Shown here in pieces: positions 44,317 to 53,099 of a stretch of 64,000 nt of DNA. The position numbers were made by a program, and so were the translations under genes. The notes beneath the pieces were generated by a model that did no database searches, had not been told where the DNA came from, and saw only the letters and a program-made list of their open reading frames with translations. Each line of letters starts with the position of its first letter. Positions within the stretch are counted from its first letter, which is position 1. This stretch comes from DATDAH01 sp963792205 (GTDB lineage Bacteria; Actinomycetota; Acidimicrobiia; Acidimicrobiales; DATDAH01), in NCBI GenBank assembly GCA_963792205.1, contig CAWBVI010000002.1, positions 248,001-312,000 on the forward strand, given 5' to 3'.

Positions 44317-45075
44317 ATGAGCACACCTGCCGGCTGGTACCCGGACCCCACCGGCCGCCACGACCACCGCTGGTTCAACGGCGACGACTGGACCGACCAG
44401 GTCGCCGACGGCCAGGCCGTGGGCACCGACCCGGTCCACGGCGGCGGCCCCCCCGCACAGACCCCGGCCACGGCCGCCGAGCAGACGGTCTCCGTGCCCA
44501 CCGGCGGACCGCCGCCCGGGGCGCCGGGTACCGCCGAGCCGGTCGGTGCCGTCGGTGCCGGCGGTGCCGCCCCTGCTAGCGCCTATGTCCCGCCCGGCTC
44601 GGAGGTCAAGGGCGGCAAGGGCAAGACCGTGCTGATCATCGCCGTCGTGGTCGTGCTCGTCGCCGTCGGCATCGGCGTCGCCCTCAGCCTGGCCGGAGGC
44701 GACGACGACGGTGACGACGACGCCAGCGGCTCGGATGCGTCCGACGAGCCGGCCGACGAGCCCGAGGACGACCCGTCGGCTTCGGACCTCTTCGACGACA
44801 TGGCAGGCGACGACGGCTCCGGTGGGCCGGCCGAGCCTGCGGAGGAGCCAGTCGAGGACGCGCCCGAGGGCGAGTACCCGCCCGAGGAGATCGAGACGTT
44901 CGTCGGCGACTGCGTCGGCGCGGGCAGCGGCGAGTCGTTCTGCCGCTGCGTGATCGACGTCCTCCAACAGAACGTCTCCTACGAGCGCTACCAGGAGATC
45001 GACAACGAGGCGCGGACCAACCCCGACGCCCCGGTGCCCCAGGAACTGACCGACGCCGTCAACGAGTGCACGTGA
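44317..45075 (+). CDS. DUF2510 membrane protein with acidic external domain
   Basis: A 252-residue protein. Residues 5-35 are a DUF2510 motif (GWYPDPTGRHDHRWFNGDDW), then a Pro/Gly/Ala linker, one transmembrane helix (TVLIIAVVVVLVAVGIGVAL), an acidic Asp/Glu-rich stretch and a C-terminal domain with three cysteines (GDCVGAG, FCRCVIDVL). Topology: DUF2510 inside, acidic domain outside. Ribosome site GGAGGAG upstream. It overlaps the next gene start. Confidence 0.78.
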   Translation: MSTPAGWYPDPTGRHDHRWFNGDDWTDQVADGQAVGTDPVHGGGPPAQTPATAAEQTVSVPTGGPPPGAPGTAEPVGAVGAGGAAPASAYVPPGSEVKGGKGKTVLIIAVVVVLVAVGIGVALSLAGGDDDGDDDASGSDASDEPADEPEDDPSASDLFDDMAGDDGSGGPAEPAEEPVEDAPEGEYPPEEIETFVGDCVGAGSGESFCRCVIDVLQQNVSYERYQEIDNEARTNPDAPVPQELTDAVNECT

Positions 45076-45539
45076 TGAGCGCACCCCGAGCAGAGATCGA
45101 GGCCGCGGTCGACCGCTACCTCCAGATCCGGTCTGACGCCGAAGAGGGTCGCTCGGGGTGGGACGCGCTGGACGAGATGTTCACCGACGACGCCACCTTC
45201 ATCGACCCTGCCTGGGGTCGGGTCACCGGCATCGACAACCTGCGCCACTTCTGGCGCGAGAGCATGGCCGGCCTCGACGACTGGCGGTTCCCGAACGACT
45301 GGGCCGCCATCGACGGGGACCAGGTGGTCCTCCGGTGGTGGAACCGCCTGCCGGGACAGCGCGACGACGGCTCGTACTACGAGGTCCCGGGGGTCTCGAC
45401 GCTGACCTACGCCGGTGACGGCAAGTTCTCCTACGAGGAGGACCTCATCAACATGGTCCACCTCATGGAGATCATCGCCGAGAGCGGCTACGAGTTCCCC
45501 GCCGACGGGAACCCGCCGCCCCGGAACCCGCCCCGCTGA
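45075..45539 (+). CDS. SnoaL-like/NTF2-fold protein
   Basis: A 154-residue cone-fold protein: EIEAAVDRYLQIRSDAEEGR, MFTDDATFIDPAWGRVTGID, LRHFWRESMAGLDDWRFPND, GVSTLTYAGDGKFSYEEDLI. The enzymatic role, if any, is unknown. TGATG overlap with the upstream stop couples it to the DUF2510 gene. Confidence 0.8.
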   Translation: MSAPRAEIEAAVDRYLQIRSDAEEGRSGWDALDEMFTDDATFIDPAWGRVTGIDNLRHFWRESMAGLDDWRFPNDWAAIDGDQVVLRWWNRLPGQRDDGSYYEVPGVSTLTYAGDGKFSYEEDLINMVHLMEIIAESGYEFPADGNPPPRNPPR

Positions 45540-45540
45540 C

Positions 45541-46452
45541 GTGACCATCGATGCCGGGGTGCTGCCGCCACCCCGGGACGAGCGGACGGTCGCCGTAACC
45601 GCGGACCGGGTGCTCGGGATCGCCGAGTTCGGTCCGGTCGACGGGCGGGTCGTGTTCTGGCTCCACGGCACCCCCGGAGCGCGCCGCCAGGTGCCGCCCG
45701 CGGCGCGACGGGCGGCCGACGAGCTCGGCGTGCGCGTCATCGGGGTCGAGCGACCCGGCACCGGGCGGTCGACCGGCCACCTCTACCCCGACATCCGGGC
45801 CTTCGCGGACGACCTCGCCGTCGTGGCCGACACGGTCGGGGCGGAGCGCTTCGGCGTGATCGGGCTCTCGGGTGGGGGGCCGTACGTGCTGGCCGCGGCG
45901 CACGAGCTGCCGGAGCGGGTCGTCGGTGCGGTGGTGCTCGGCGGGGTGGCGCCGTCGGTCGGGGTGGACGCCTGCGCCGGCGGTCCGGTCGACCTCACCC
46001 GTCGCCTCCGTCCGCTGATCGCGCTGAGCCGTTGGCCCCTGGGCCTGACCCTGACCGGGCTCTTTCGGGTCCTGAAGCCGGTGGGCCCGCAGACCATCGC
46101 CCTCTACTCACGGGTATCTCCGCCCGGCGACCGCGTCGCGTTCGCCGAACCGGGGATGCGGGAGATGTTCCTCGACGACCTCGACAACGCCGCGGCCCAC
46201 GGGGGCGTCCACGCGGTGATGACCGACCTGGCCCTCTTCGGTCGGTACTGGGGCTTCTCGGTGGCGGACATCCGCGTGCCCGTGCGGTTCTGGCACGGCG
46301 ACGCCGACCACATCGTCCCCCTGGCCCACGCCGAGCGCCTGGTGGAGCTGGTCCCCGACGCCGAGCTGCACGTCCGTCACGGGGAGAGCCACCTGGGCAC
46401 GCTGGTGGTCGGTGACGAAGCGCTCCGTACGGTGGTCGATCTCTGGAGGTGA
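45541..46452 (+). CDS. Alpha/beta hydrolase
   Basis: A 303-residue hydrolase: FWLHGTPGARRQ (oxyanion), IGLSGGGPYVLAAAHELPER (nucleophile Ser in G-L-S-G-G), acid Asp in WHGDADHIVPLAHAERLVEL and catalytic His in RHGESHLGTLVV. GTG 45541 begins 1 base after the SnoaL-like stop. Substrate unknown. Confidence 0.85.
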   Translation: MTIDAGVLPPPRDERTVAVTADRVLGIAEFGPVDGRVVFWLHGTPGARRQVPPAARRAADELGVRVIGVERPGTGRSTGHLYPDIRAFADDLAVVADTVGAERFGVIGLSGGGPYVLAAAHELPERVVGAVVLGGVAPSVGVDACAGGPVDLTRRLRPLIALSRWPLGLTLTGLFRVLKPVGPQTIALYSRVSPPGDRVAFAEPGMREMFLDDLDNAAAHGGVHAVMTDLALFGRYWGFSVADIRVPVRFWHGDADHIVPLAHAERLVELVPDAELHVRHGESHLGTLVVGDEALRTVVDLWR

Positions 46453-46459
46453 CCTCGAC

Positions 46460-46924
46460 ATGAGTGATCCCGCACTGCCGTGGTACCGGCGGACGGGCCT
46501 GGTGGCCACCGTCGCCGTGATCGTGCTCGTGGTGGCGATCGGCGTCGGCCTCGCCCTCAGCGCGTCGGAAGACGACGGCGAGGGCGATGTCGCCACCGTC
46601 GACTCGACCGCACCCGCCACCGTCCCGTCGACGGTGCCCGCCACCCTGCCACCGACGACCACGCCGCCGACCACCCTCCCGGCCGAGGACCGCTGCGGCG
46701 AGGGCGACCAAGAGGCCTGCGACGAGCTCGACGACGACCAGCTGCAGGAGATGTGTGACGACGGCAACGTCGACGCCTGCCAGGTCCTGCTCGCCCGCCA
46801 GGGCGACGGCGACGCCGGCAACGACGGGGACGTCTACGGGAATGGCAACGGGAACAACGGCAACGGCAACGCCAACGGGCACGACAAGCCGGACGACGAG
46901 GAGGACGACGAGGAGGACGACTGA
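46460..46924 (+). CDS. Membrane-anchored acidic low-complexity protein
   Basis: A 154-residue protein with one N-terminal transmembrane helix (GLVATVAVIVLVVAIGVGLA), a Thr/Pro-rich spacer, a four-cysteine acidic segment (RCGEGDQEACDELDDDQLQE, MCDDGNVDACQVLL) and a Gly/Asn repeat (NGNGNNGNGNANG) ending in an Asp/Glu tail. Ribosome site GGAGGTGA. Probably an extracytoplasmic anchored protein; calcium binding is a guess. Confidence 0.68.
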   Translation: MSDPALPWYRRTGLVATVAVIVLVVAIGVGLALSASEDDGEGDVATVDSTAPATVPSTVPATLPPTTTPPTTLPAEDRCGEGDQEACDELDDDQLQEMCDDGNVDACQVLLARQGDGDAGNDGDVYGNGNGNNGNGNANGHDKPDDEEDDEEDD

Positions 46925-46948
46925 CCGAACGGGGTAGGGAGGGACCCC

Positions 46949-47887
46949 ATGCGCTGGAACCGACGCCGCCGTAGCGAGAACATCGAGGACCGGCGCGGCA
47001 GTTCGGGCGGGGGTCTCGGCGGCCTCGGCGGCCTCCCCATCGGCGGCAAAGGCGGCGGGGTCGTCGGCCTCGTCGTGTTGGTGGCCATCGCCTTCCTCGG
47101 CCGGGGGTGCCTGACCGGGGGCGGCGGTGACTCGGCGTCGGGTGGCTTCGACGTCGAGGACATCACCGACATCCTCGGGCAGTTCTCGACGGCCAGCGGG
47201 GCGTCGTCGGGTGAGGACCCGCTCGACCGAGCCGACGACCCCGACGCCGACACAGTCGACTTCATGTCCTTCGTCCTCGACGACGTCCAGGGGTTCTGGG
47301 ACGGCCACTTCGCCGAAGCCGGCCGCGACTACCCGGAGGCGGAGCTGGTCCTCTTCCGCGACGGCGTGCAGTCGGGCTGCGGCTTCGCCTCGTCCGCCAC
47401 CGGGCCCTTCTACTGCCCGCTGGACTCCAAGGCCTACCTCGACGTCGCCTTCTTCCGGGAGCTGACCGACCGCTTCGGCGCGCCGGGCGACTTCGCCCAG
47501 GCCTACGTGCTGGCCCACGAGCTCGGCCACCACGTCCAGAACGTCCTCGGGATCAACGAGGAGGTCCGGCGGCTGCAGGAGCAGGATCCGGACCAGGCCA
47601 ACGCCCTGTCGGTGCGCCTCGAGCTGCAGGCCGACTGCCTGGCCGGCGTGTGGGCCCACGCCGCGTTCGAGCGGGACCTGCTCAGCGACGGCGACCTCGC
47701 GGAGGGCCTCGGCGCCGCCGAAGCCGTCGGCGACGACCGCATCCAGGAGCAGGCCGGCGGCCGGGTCAGCCCCGAGAACTTCACCCACGGCACCAGCGAC
47801 CAGCGCCGTCACTGGTTCCGCGTCGGCTACGACACGGGCGACGTCGACCAGTGCGACACCTTCAGCGTCGACGAGGGCGATCTGTAG
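46949..47887 (+). CDS. Neutral zinc metallopeptidase (YpfJ family)
   Basis: A 312-residue membrane-anchored peptidase. Basic N-terminus, Gly-rich span (GGVVGLVVLVAIAFLGRGC), linker, then the catalytic domain with FYCPLDSKAYLDVAFFRELT, VLAHELGHHVQNVLG (HExxH) and RLELQADCLAGVWAHA (third ligand Glu region). Active site intact. Strong ribosome site AGGGAGGGA before ATG 46949. Confidence 0.9.
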   Translation: MRWNRRRRSENIEDRRGSSGGGLGGLGGLPIGGKGGGVVGLVVLVAIAFLGRGCLTGGGGDSASGGFDVEDITDILGQFSTASGASSGEDPLDRADDPDADTVDFMSFVLDDVQGFWDGHFAEAGRDYPEAELVLFRDGVQSGCGFASSATGPFYCPLDSKAYLDVAFFRELTDRFGAPGDFAQAYVLAHELGHHVQNVLGINEEVRRLQEQDPDQANALSVRLELQADCLAGVWAHAAFERDLLSDGDLAEGLGAAEAVGDDRIQEQAGGRVSPENFTHGTSDQRRHWFRVGYDTGDVDQCDTFSVDEGDL

Positions 47888-47930
47888 AGCCGAGCCGATA
47901 GGCGAGGCGACCAGGCAAGCACAGCGGTCA

Positions 47931-47951
47931 TCGCCAAGCGCAGCTTGGCGA
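47931..47951. terminator. Hairpin between convergent genes (TCGCCAAGC-GCA-GCTTGGCGA)
   Basis: Perfect 9-pair stem with a 3-base loop in the 110-base gap between the metallopeptidase and the minus-strand SDR gene. No T-tract; may terminate both. Confidence 0.5.
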
Positions 47952-47997
47952 GCTCCCGGTTCAAGCGCACCAGGCCTCAGCCTTTCCGCACACGTCC

Positions 47998-48783
47998 CTA
48001 GAGGTCGGGCAGGCCCATGGCGAGGTTGGGGGCTTCGAGGCCGCCGTCGACCTCGATGACCTTCCCGGTGACCCACCCGCCGGCGGGGCTGGCCAGCCAC
48101 AGGGCGGCGGCGGCGATGTCGACGGGGTCGCCGAGCCGGCGCAGGGGCGTGCGCCGGACCATCTCGTCGTGGATCTCCTCGCTGTCCAGCACGACCTGGA
48201 GGGCCGAGGTGGCGACCGAGCCGACCGCGATGCCGTTGACCCGGACCCGCGGGGCGAGGTCGGACGCGAGCAGCCGGGTGAGGTGGGTCAGCGCGCCCTT
48301 CGCGGTGCCGTAGGCCGCAAAGCCCCTGTCAGTCATGCGCCCGATGGCCGACGAGATGTTGACCACGCTCGCCCCCTCCCGCTCGAGCAGGTGGGGGACG
48401 GCGAGCTGGGTCAGCCGGAACGCGGTGGTGACGTTGAAGTGGAAGGCCTTCTCGAAGGCCCGCACGCTGGTGTCCAGGAAGGCCTGGGGCATGGAGCCGC
48501 CGGCGTTGTTGACCACCACGTCGATGCCGCCGAAGGCCTCCACCGCCTGGTCCACGAGGCCGTCGAGGTTGTCGAGGTCGGAGACGTCGCACGGCACGAC
48601 CAGCGCCTCGCCGCCGGAGGCCCGGACGTCCGCCGCGACCTCCTCGAGTTGGCTCTCGGTGCGGGCCGCGAGGACCAGATCGGCGCCCACTTCGGCGTAG
48701 GTGCGGGCGATGGCGGCACCGATGCCGCGCCCGGCACCGGTGACGACGGCGACCTTGCCGTCCATTCGAAAGCGGTCGAGCAT
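47998..48783 (-). CDS. Short-chain dehydrogenase/reductase (SDR)
   Basis: A 261-residue NAD(P)-dependent SDR. Cofactor loop TGAGRGIGAAIARTYAEVGA, VVNNAGGSMPQA, catalytic Ser in NISSAIGRMTD, Y-x-x-x-K in YGTAKGALTHL; C-terminal WVTGKVIEVDGGL. Classical SDR length. ATG 48783 (MLDRFRM) or the adjacent 48786 are equally possible starts. The type fits hydroxysteroid or hydroxyacyl oxidation but substrate is not assigned. Confidence 0.9.
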   Translation of the reverse strand: MLDRFRMDGKVAVVTGAGRGIGAAIARTYAEVGADLVLAARTESQLEEVAADVRASGGEALVVPCDVSDLDNLDGLVDQAVEAFGGIDVVVNNAGGSMPQAFLDTSVRAFEKAFHFNVTTAFRLTQLAVPHLLEREGASVVNISSAIGRMTDRGFAAYGTAKGALTHLTRLLASDLAPRVRVNGIAVGSVATSALQVVLDSEEIHDEMVRRTPLRRLGDPVDIAAAALWLASPAGGWVTGKVIEVDGGLEAPNLAMGLPDL

Positions 48784-48823
48784 CATCTGGACACTGTTCC
48801 ATGCCGATAGGACCGTCGTGACA

Positions 48824-49000
48824 ATGGCGGGTGGTGCCGAGGAGTACGAGAAGATGGCCCTCGCGTCCATCCGTCGCGCCTCCGACGGCGGTGGCGACCC
48901 GAAGTATCACCACACCCGGGCGCAGATCTTCGCCACCCTCGCCCTGGCCGCGGCGACCGAGGCCGGCGCCCGGCTACCGGCGACCGCCGACCAGGGGTGA
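48824..49000 (+). CDS. Small hypothetical protein (58 aa)
   Basis: MAGGAEEYEKMALASIRRAS with YHHTRAQIFATLALAAATEA: a small amphipathic helical protein. Its stop overlaps the SGNH hydrolase start (GTGA), supporting expression. No family recognised. Confidence 0.5.
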   Translation: MAGGAEEYEKMALASIRRASDGGGDPKYHHTRAQIFATLALAAATEAGARLPATADQG

Positions 49001-49698
49001 GGCGCGCTGCCGGCCTGATCGTGCTCGCCATCCTGGCGGGAGGGGTCGCGGTCGGCGCAGCGATGTCGCCGTCGACCGAGCACGTCCTCCTCGTGGGCGA
49101 CTCGATCATGCGCCAGACGGGGCCGGCCGTGGCCCAGCAGCTCGGTGACGGGTTCACCGTGCACAACGAGGGCGTGAACGGCTCCGGGCTGCTGACGCCT
49201 GAGGTCTTCGACTGGACCGACCAGCTGGAACAGGACCTGGCCCGCACCGACCCGGACGTCGTGGTGTTCCTCTTCATCGGCAACTACACCGACGACCCGG
49301 CCCAGTTCTGGTCCACCCCCGAGGGTGAGCAGATCCGCTCCGTCGACTCGGCCGCCTTCGCCGCGGAGTGGGGCCGCAAGGCCGACCAGGCCATGGCCAT
49401 GATCGAGGACGCCGGCGCCGACGTGGTCCTCGTCCTGCCCCCGCCGATGCCCGACCGGGAGAAGCAGACGGTGGCCGACCGCCTCCGGACGGAGTACCAG
49501 CGGGTGGCCGCCGAGTGGCCCTTCGTCCGTCTGGTCGACGCCGCCGCCGCCGTGGGCGGCCCGAACGGGCAGTGGGTCGAGGCCCTTCCCGGGCGCATCG
49601 GCCGGCCCCGCCCGGTGCGCATCCCGGACGGCGTGCACCTCACCGAGTTCGGCGAACAACTCCTCGCCCGCCACCTCGTCCGCGCCATCGACAACTGA
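48997..49698 (+). CDS. SGNH-family hydrolase, exported (paralogue 1)
   Basis: A 233-residue protein with an N-terminal signal/anchor (AAGLIVLAILAGGVAVGAAM). SGNH blocks: VLLVGDSIMRQTGP (nucleophile Ser), NEGVNGSGLLTPEVFDWTDQ (Gly/Asn oxyanion), FLFIGNYTDD (Asn) and IPDGVHLTEFGEQLLA (catalytic Asp-x-x-His). Likely an extracytoplasmic esterase or acyl-transfer accessory. About 45% similar by eye to the protein at 53100-53807. Confidence 0.82.
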   Translation: MRRAAGLIVLAILAGGVAVGAAMSPSTEHVLLVGDSIMRQTGPAVAQQLGDGFTVHNEGVNGSGLLTPEVFDWTDQLEQDLARTDPDVVVFLFIGNYTDDPAQFWSTPEGEQIRSVDSAAFAAEWGRKADQAMAMIEDAGADVVLVLPPPMPDREKQTVADRLRTEYQRVAAEWPFVRLVDAAAAVGGPNGQWVEALPGRIGRPRPVRIPDGVHLTEFGEQLLARHLVRAIDN

Positions 49699-49707
49699 CC
49701 GATTGGG

Positions 49708-50757
49708 TCAGGCGGGGTAGACGTCGATCTCGGTGGCCTTGACGGTGAGCCAGACGGTGTCGCCGGCGGTGAGGCCGAGGTCGGCGACCGCACCGGGGGT
49801 GATCTCGGCGACCAGGGGGAGCGGACCGCCGAGGGCGACCCGCACCCGGTTGCCCACGGCCTCGAGGTCGTCGACCGGCGCCGCCCAGGTGTTGCGGGGG
49901 CTGCCATCGGGCCGGCTCCGGTAGAGGGCCACGGCGTGCGGCGCCACCGTGACCAGCACCGGCCCGTCGGTACTCGTGGCCGTGATCAGCTCGCGCTCGC
50001 CGGGGAGGGTGACCGTCGTCCCCGCGGATCGCCCCTCGAGCAGGTTGAGCCCGACGAGGCGGGCGACGAAGGCCGAGCGCGGCCGGCGGGTGATGGCCGC
50101 CGGGGTGTCGATCTGCGTGATCCGTCCGGCCTCCAGGACGACGAGCCGGTCGGCCAGGGCGAAGGCGTCGACCGGGTCGTGGGAGACGAGGACGATGGCC
50201 CGGTCCGGTCGCCGCTCCTCGGTCCGCAGCAGGCGGCGCACCAGGGTGCGACCGTCCTGGTCGAGGGCGGCCAGGGGCTCGTCGAGCAGGAGGACGTCGG
50301 GGTCCCGCGCCAGCGTCCGGGCGATCGCCGCCCGCTGCGCCTGCCCGCCCGACACCTGCCGCGGGCGGGCGCGGGCCAGATCGCCCACCCCGACCTGGTC
50401 GAGCCGGCGCATGGCCGTCTCGCGGGCCGAGGGCTTCGAGTGGCCGTCCCGGCGCAGGCCGAAGGCGACGTTGTCCCGGAGGTCGAGGTGCGGGAACAGT
50501 GTCGGCTTCTGGTGCACCACGCCACTGGGCCGGTCCTCGGGCACCACGAAGACGGCGGCCGCGGGATCGTCGACGACGACGCCCCCCAGCTCGAGGCGGC
50601 CTTCGTCGAGCGGGGTGAGCCCGGACAGGACCCGCAGCAGGGTGGACTTGCCCGCCCCGTTCTCCCCGACGACGCCGACGAGCTCGCCCGGTCCGACGTC
50701 GAGGGCCAGCTGGGCCGTGAACCCACCCCGGCTCACGCGGCCCTCGAGGGCGATCAC
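49708..50757 (-). CDS. modC: Molybdate ABC transporter ATP-binding protein
   Basis: A 349-residue ATPase. Walker A GENGAGKSTLLRVLSG, Q-loop-like GVVHQKPTLFPHLDLRDNVA, signature QVSGGQAQRAAIARTL, Walker B DVLLLDEPLAALDQ, switch IVLVSHDPVDAFALADR. After residue 240 a TOBE domain follows (ALGGPLPLVAEITPGAVADL...TVWLTVKATEIDV). GTG 50757 overlaps the ModB stop. Confidence 0.9.
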   Translation of the reverse strand: MIALEGRVSRGGFTAQLALDVGPGELVGVVGENGAGKSTLLRVLSGLTPLDEGRLELGGVVVDDPAAAVFVVPEDRPSGVVHQKPTLFPHLDLRDNVAFGLRRDGHSKPSARETAMRRLDQVGVGDLARARPRQVSGGQAQRAAIARTLARDPDVLLLDEPLAALDQDGRTLVRRLLRTEERRPDRAIVLVSHDPVDAFALADRLVVLEAGRITQIDTPAAITRRPRSAFVARLVGLNLLEGRSAGTTVTLPGERELITATSTDGPVLVTVAPHAVALYRSRPDGSPRNTWAAPVDDLEAVGNRVRVALGGPLPLVAEITPGAVADLGLTAGDTVWLTVKATEIDVYPA

Positions 50758-51548
50758 GAGCCACCGCCGAGGACGCGGTCCCGGAGCAGCAGCAACACGA
50801 GGAGCGAGACGACGAGCAGGACCACCGAGAGGGCGAGGGCCGCCTCCCGGTCGGTCTGGAGGGCGACGTACACCGCGAGGGGCAACGTCCGGGTGCGCCC
50901 CTGCACGTTGCCCGCAAAGGTGATGGTCGCGCCGAACTCGCCCAGGGCTCGGGCGAAGGCCAGCGCCGCGCCGGCGGCCAGCTGGGGGCCGATGAGCGGC
51001 ACGGTCACCCGCCAGAACGTGACGAGACGGCTGGCGCCCAGGGTGTGGGCGGCCTCCTCGTAGCCGGGGTCCAGCGAGCGCAGCCCGGACTCCACGGTGA
51101 TGACGAGGAACGGGAGGGCGACGAAGGTCACGGCCACGATGGCGCCGGCCATCGTGAAGGGCAGCGTGACACCGAACCACTCGTCCAGGTACTGGCCGAC
51201 GAGGCCCCGACGGCCGAGGGCGAACAGGAGGGCGACCCCGCCGACCACGGGGGGCAGGACCATCGGCAGGAGGACGAGGGCCCGCACGACGGATCGACCG
51301 GGGAAGGTGGTCCGGGCCAGTAGCCAGGCCAGCGGCACACCCAGGAGGGTCGAGAGCACCGTCGCGCTGATGGCGACGGTCAACGAGAGGCGGAGGGCGG
51401 TCGTGGCCTCGGGCTGGGAGAGGAGCGACCCCAGGTCGCTCCACGGCGTGCGCTGCAGCAGCGCGATCAGCGGGAGAGCGAGGAAGACGGCGGCGACGAT
51501 GCCGAGGGCGGAGAGGAGGGGGGCCGCCCCCTGGCGGCGGCGACTCAC
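50754..51548 (-). CDS. modB: Molybdate ABC transporter permease
   Basis: A 264-residue permease with six helices. EAA-type loop: EEAAHTLGASRLVTFWRVTV; other typical segments are LGVPLAWLLARTTFPGRSVV and LPPVVGGVALLFALGRRGLV, RALGEFGATITFAGNVQGRT. All fit ModB. The gene starts 17 bases after the regulator stop; no binding protein lies between. Confidence 0.9.
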   Translation of the reverse strand: MSRRRQGAAPLLSALGIVAAVFLALPLIALLQRTPWSDLGSLLSQPEATTALRLSLTVAISATVLSTLLGVPLAWLLARTTFPGRSVVRALVLLPMVLPPVVGGVALLFALGRRGLVGQYLDEWFGVTLPFTMAGAIVAVTFVALPFLVITVESGLRSLDPGYEEAAHTLGASRLVTFWRVTVPLIGPQLAAGAALAFARALGEFGATITFAGNVQGRTRTLPLAVYVALQTDREAALALSVVLLVVSLLVLLLLRDRVLGGGS

Positions 51549-51564
51549 CCGGAGCGGGAGGCGG

Positions 51565-51963
51565 TCACGGCTCCGGGACCTCGACGACGACGTTCGTCGC
51601 CTTCACCGACGCCACCGCGACCACGCCGGGCTCGAGGCCGAGCTCGTCGGCGGCCTCTCGGCTCATCAGGGAGACGAGCCGGAACGGGCCGGCCTGCAGG
51701 TCGACCTGCGCCATGACCCCGTCTTTCTGGACCCGGGTGACCAAGCCGGTCAGCCGGTTGCGGGCCGAGGCCCCGGCGATGACGCCCGGCTCCGGGGCGT
51801 CGGCCAGCTCCGTGGCCAGTCGGGCGAGATCGGCCCCGTCGACCATCCGGTGGCCGCCTTCGGTCCGCGTGGTCGCCAACCGCTCGTCGTCGGCCCAGCG
51901 CCGCACGGTGTCCACGCTCACCCCGAGGAGCGTCGCGGCTTCACCCATCCGGAATGCTCGCAT
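51565..51963 (-). CDS. MerR-like HTH plus TOBE (Mop) molybdate-responsive regulator
   Basis: A 132-residue protein: N-terminal HTH (RMGEAATLLGVSVDTVRRWADD, winged-helix MerR style) and C-terminal TOBE/Mop domain (ARNRLTGLVTRVQKDGVMAQ, AADELGLEPGVVAVASVKAT, NVVVEVP). It should bind molybdate and control modBC. It may start at 51963 or 51969. An imperfect inverted repeat GCTCGCATGTGCAAGC straddles the start and could be an autoregulatory site. Confidence 0.85.
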   Translation of the reverse strand: MRAFRMGEAATLLGVSVDTVRRWADDERLATTRTEGGHRMVDGADLARLATELADAPEPGVIAGASARNRLTGLVTRVQKDGVMAQVDLQAGPFRLVSLMSREAADELGLEPGVVAVASVKATNVVVEVPEP

Positions 51964-52029
51964 GTGCAAGCTTTGTACCAGAGAACCCTGGAACCGGGGT
52001 GGTTTGACCGCTCCACCGCCGCGACGCGC

Positions 52030-52035
52030 TAGACG
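52030..52035 (+). promoter_or_regulatory. Candidate leaderless -10 box (TAGACG)
   Basis: Ends 8 bases before GTG 52044, supporting that start for the MscS gene over GTG 52035, which overlaps the box. Confidence 0.35.
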
Positions 52036-52043
52036 TGAGGGCC

Positions 52044-53063
52044 GTGATCCTCGCCCAGTCCCTGACCGACGCGTGCGGAGAGGACCCCGGGGTCGCCTGT
52101 CGCAACGTCTACGAGTGGACCAGCAACGAGGCCCTCGCCGACGGGGCCGAGTGGCTGATCAACAGGCCCCTGAAGATCGCCCTGATCCTGCTCGCGGCGT
52201 GGATCTGCACTCTCATCGCCCGGCGCCTCATCCGCCGATCGGCCCGCAGGCTGGTCAGCTCCACCCGCGAGGGGCGACTGGGCAAGGTCGGTCAGACCGC
52301 CGTCGTCGGGGCAGCCATCCCCGACCCGGTGCGGGCCCACGCCCGGGCCGAGGCGGTGCAGAACGTCCTGGGCAGCGTGGTCAGCACGATCATCTGGGTC
52401 ATCGCCATCCTCGTCGCCCTCGGCGAGCTGAACATCAACCTCGGGCCGCTGATCGCCGGCGCCGGGGTGGCCGGTGTCGCCCTCGGCTTCGGCGCCCAGA
52501 CACTCGTCCGCGACTTCCTCTCCGGGTTCTTCATCGTGGTCGAGGACCAGTTCGGCGTGGGCGACGTGGTCGACCTGCAGGACGTGGCCGGCACCGTCGA
52601 GGAGGTGTCCCTGCGCTCCTCGAAGATCCGTGACGTCGGCGGCGTGCTGTGGACCGTGTCCAACGGTGAGATCGTCAAGGCGGGCAACGCCACGAAGGGC
52701 TGGTCCCGGTCCAAGGTCGACGTGGCCGTGGCCTACGGCAGTGATCTGCGTCACGCCATGGAAGTGGTCGAACGGGTGGCGGCCGAGATGCGGGAGGACG
52801 AGGAGTGGGCCATCGACTTCCTCGAACCGCCGGAGATGTGGGGGGTCGAGCAGCTGGCGGTCGACGGCGTGACCATCCGCCTCGTCGTGAAGACCCGGCC
52901 CGGGCGCCAGTACGTGGTCACCCGTGAGCTCCAGCTCCGCATCAAGGAGAAGTTCGAGGCCGAGGGCATCGAGATCCCGTTCCCGCAGCGCACGCTGTGG
53001 GTGCGCCGCCCCGAGGACGCCGCGGCCCTCGCCGACGAAGAGGTTCCCGGGCCGGCGAGCTGA
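52044..53063 (+). CDS. MscS-family mechanosensitive channel
   Basis: A 339-residue channel. Spans: ALILLAAWICTLIARRLI, SVVSTIIWVIAILVALGELN and pore helix GVAGVALGFGAQTLVRDFLS (Gly/Ala-rich) leading to the beta domain GDVVDLQDVAGTVEEVSLRS, then the alpha/beta C-terminal domain. This opens under hypo-osmotic tension. GTG 52044 is chosen for its -10 box. Confidence 0.9.
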   Translation: MILAQSLTDACGEDPGVACRNVYEWTSNEALADGAEWLINRPLKIALILLAAWICTLIARRLIRRSARRLVSSTREGRLGKVGQTAVVGAAIPDPVRAHARAEAVQNVLGSVVSTIIWVIAILVALGELNINLGPLIAGAGVAGVALGFGAQTLVRDFLSGFFIVVEDQFGVGDVVDLQDVAGTVEEVSLRSSKIRDVGGVLWTVSNGEIVKAGNATKGWSRSKVDVAVAYGSDLRHAMEVVERVAAEMREDEEWAIDFLEPPEMWGVEQLAVDGVTIRLVVKTRPGRQYVVTRELQLRIKEKFEAEGIEIPFPQRTLWVRRPEDAAALADEEVPGPAS

Positions 53064-53099
53064 ACGAACCATCGCTCGGCGGCGGGCGTCTCCCCGGGT

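Noticed and set aside
48788..48801. Second KstR-like site TGGACACTGTTCCA before the SDR gene
   Set aside because: Lacks the AACnnGTT core; only the outer TGGA/TCCA is symmetric.
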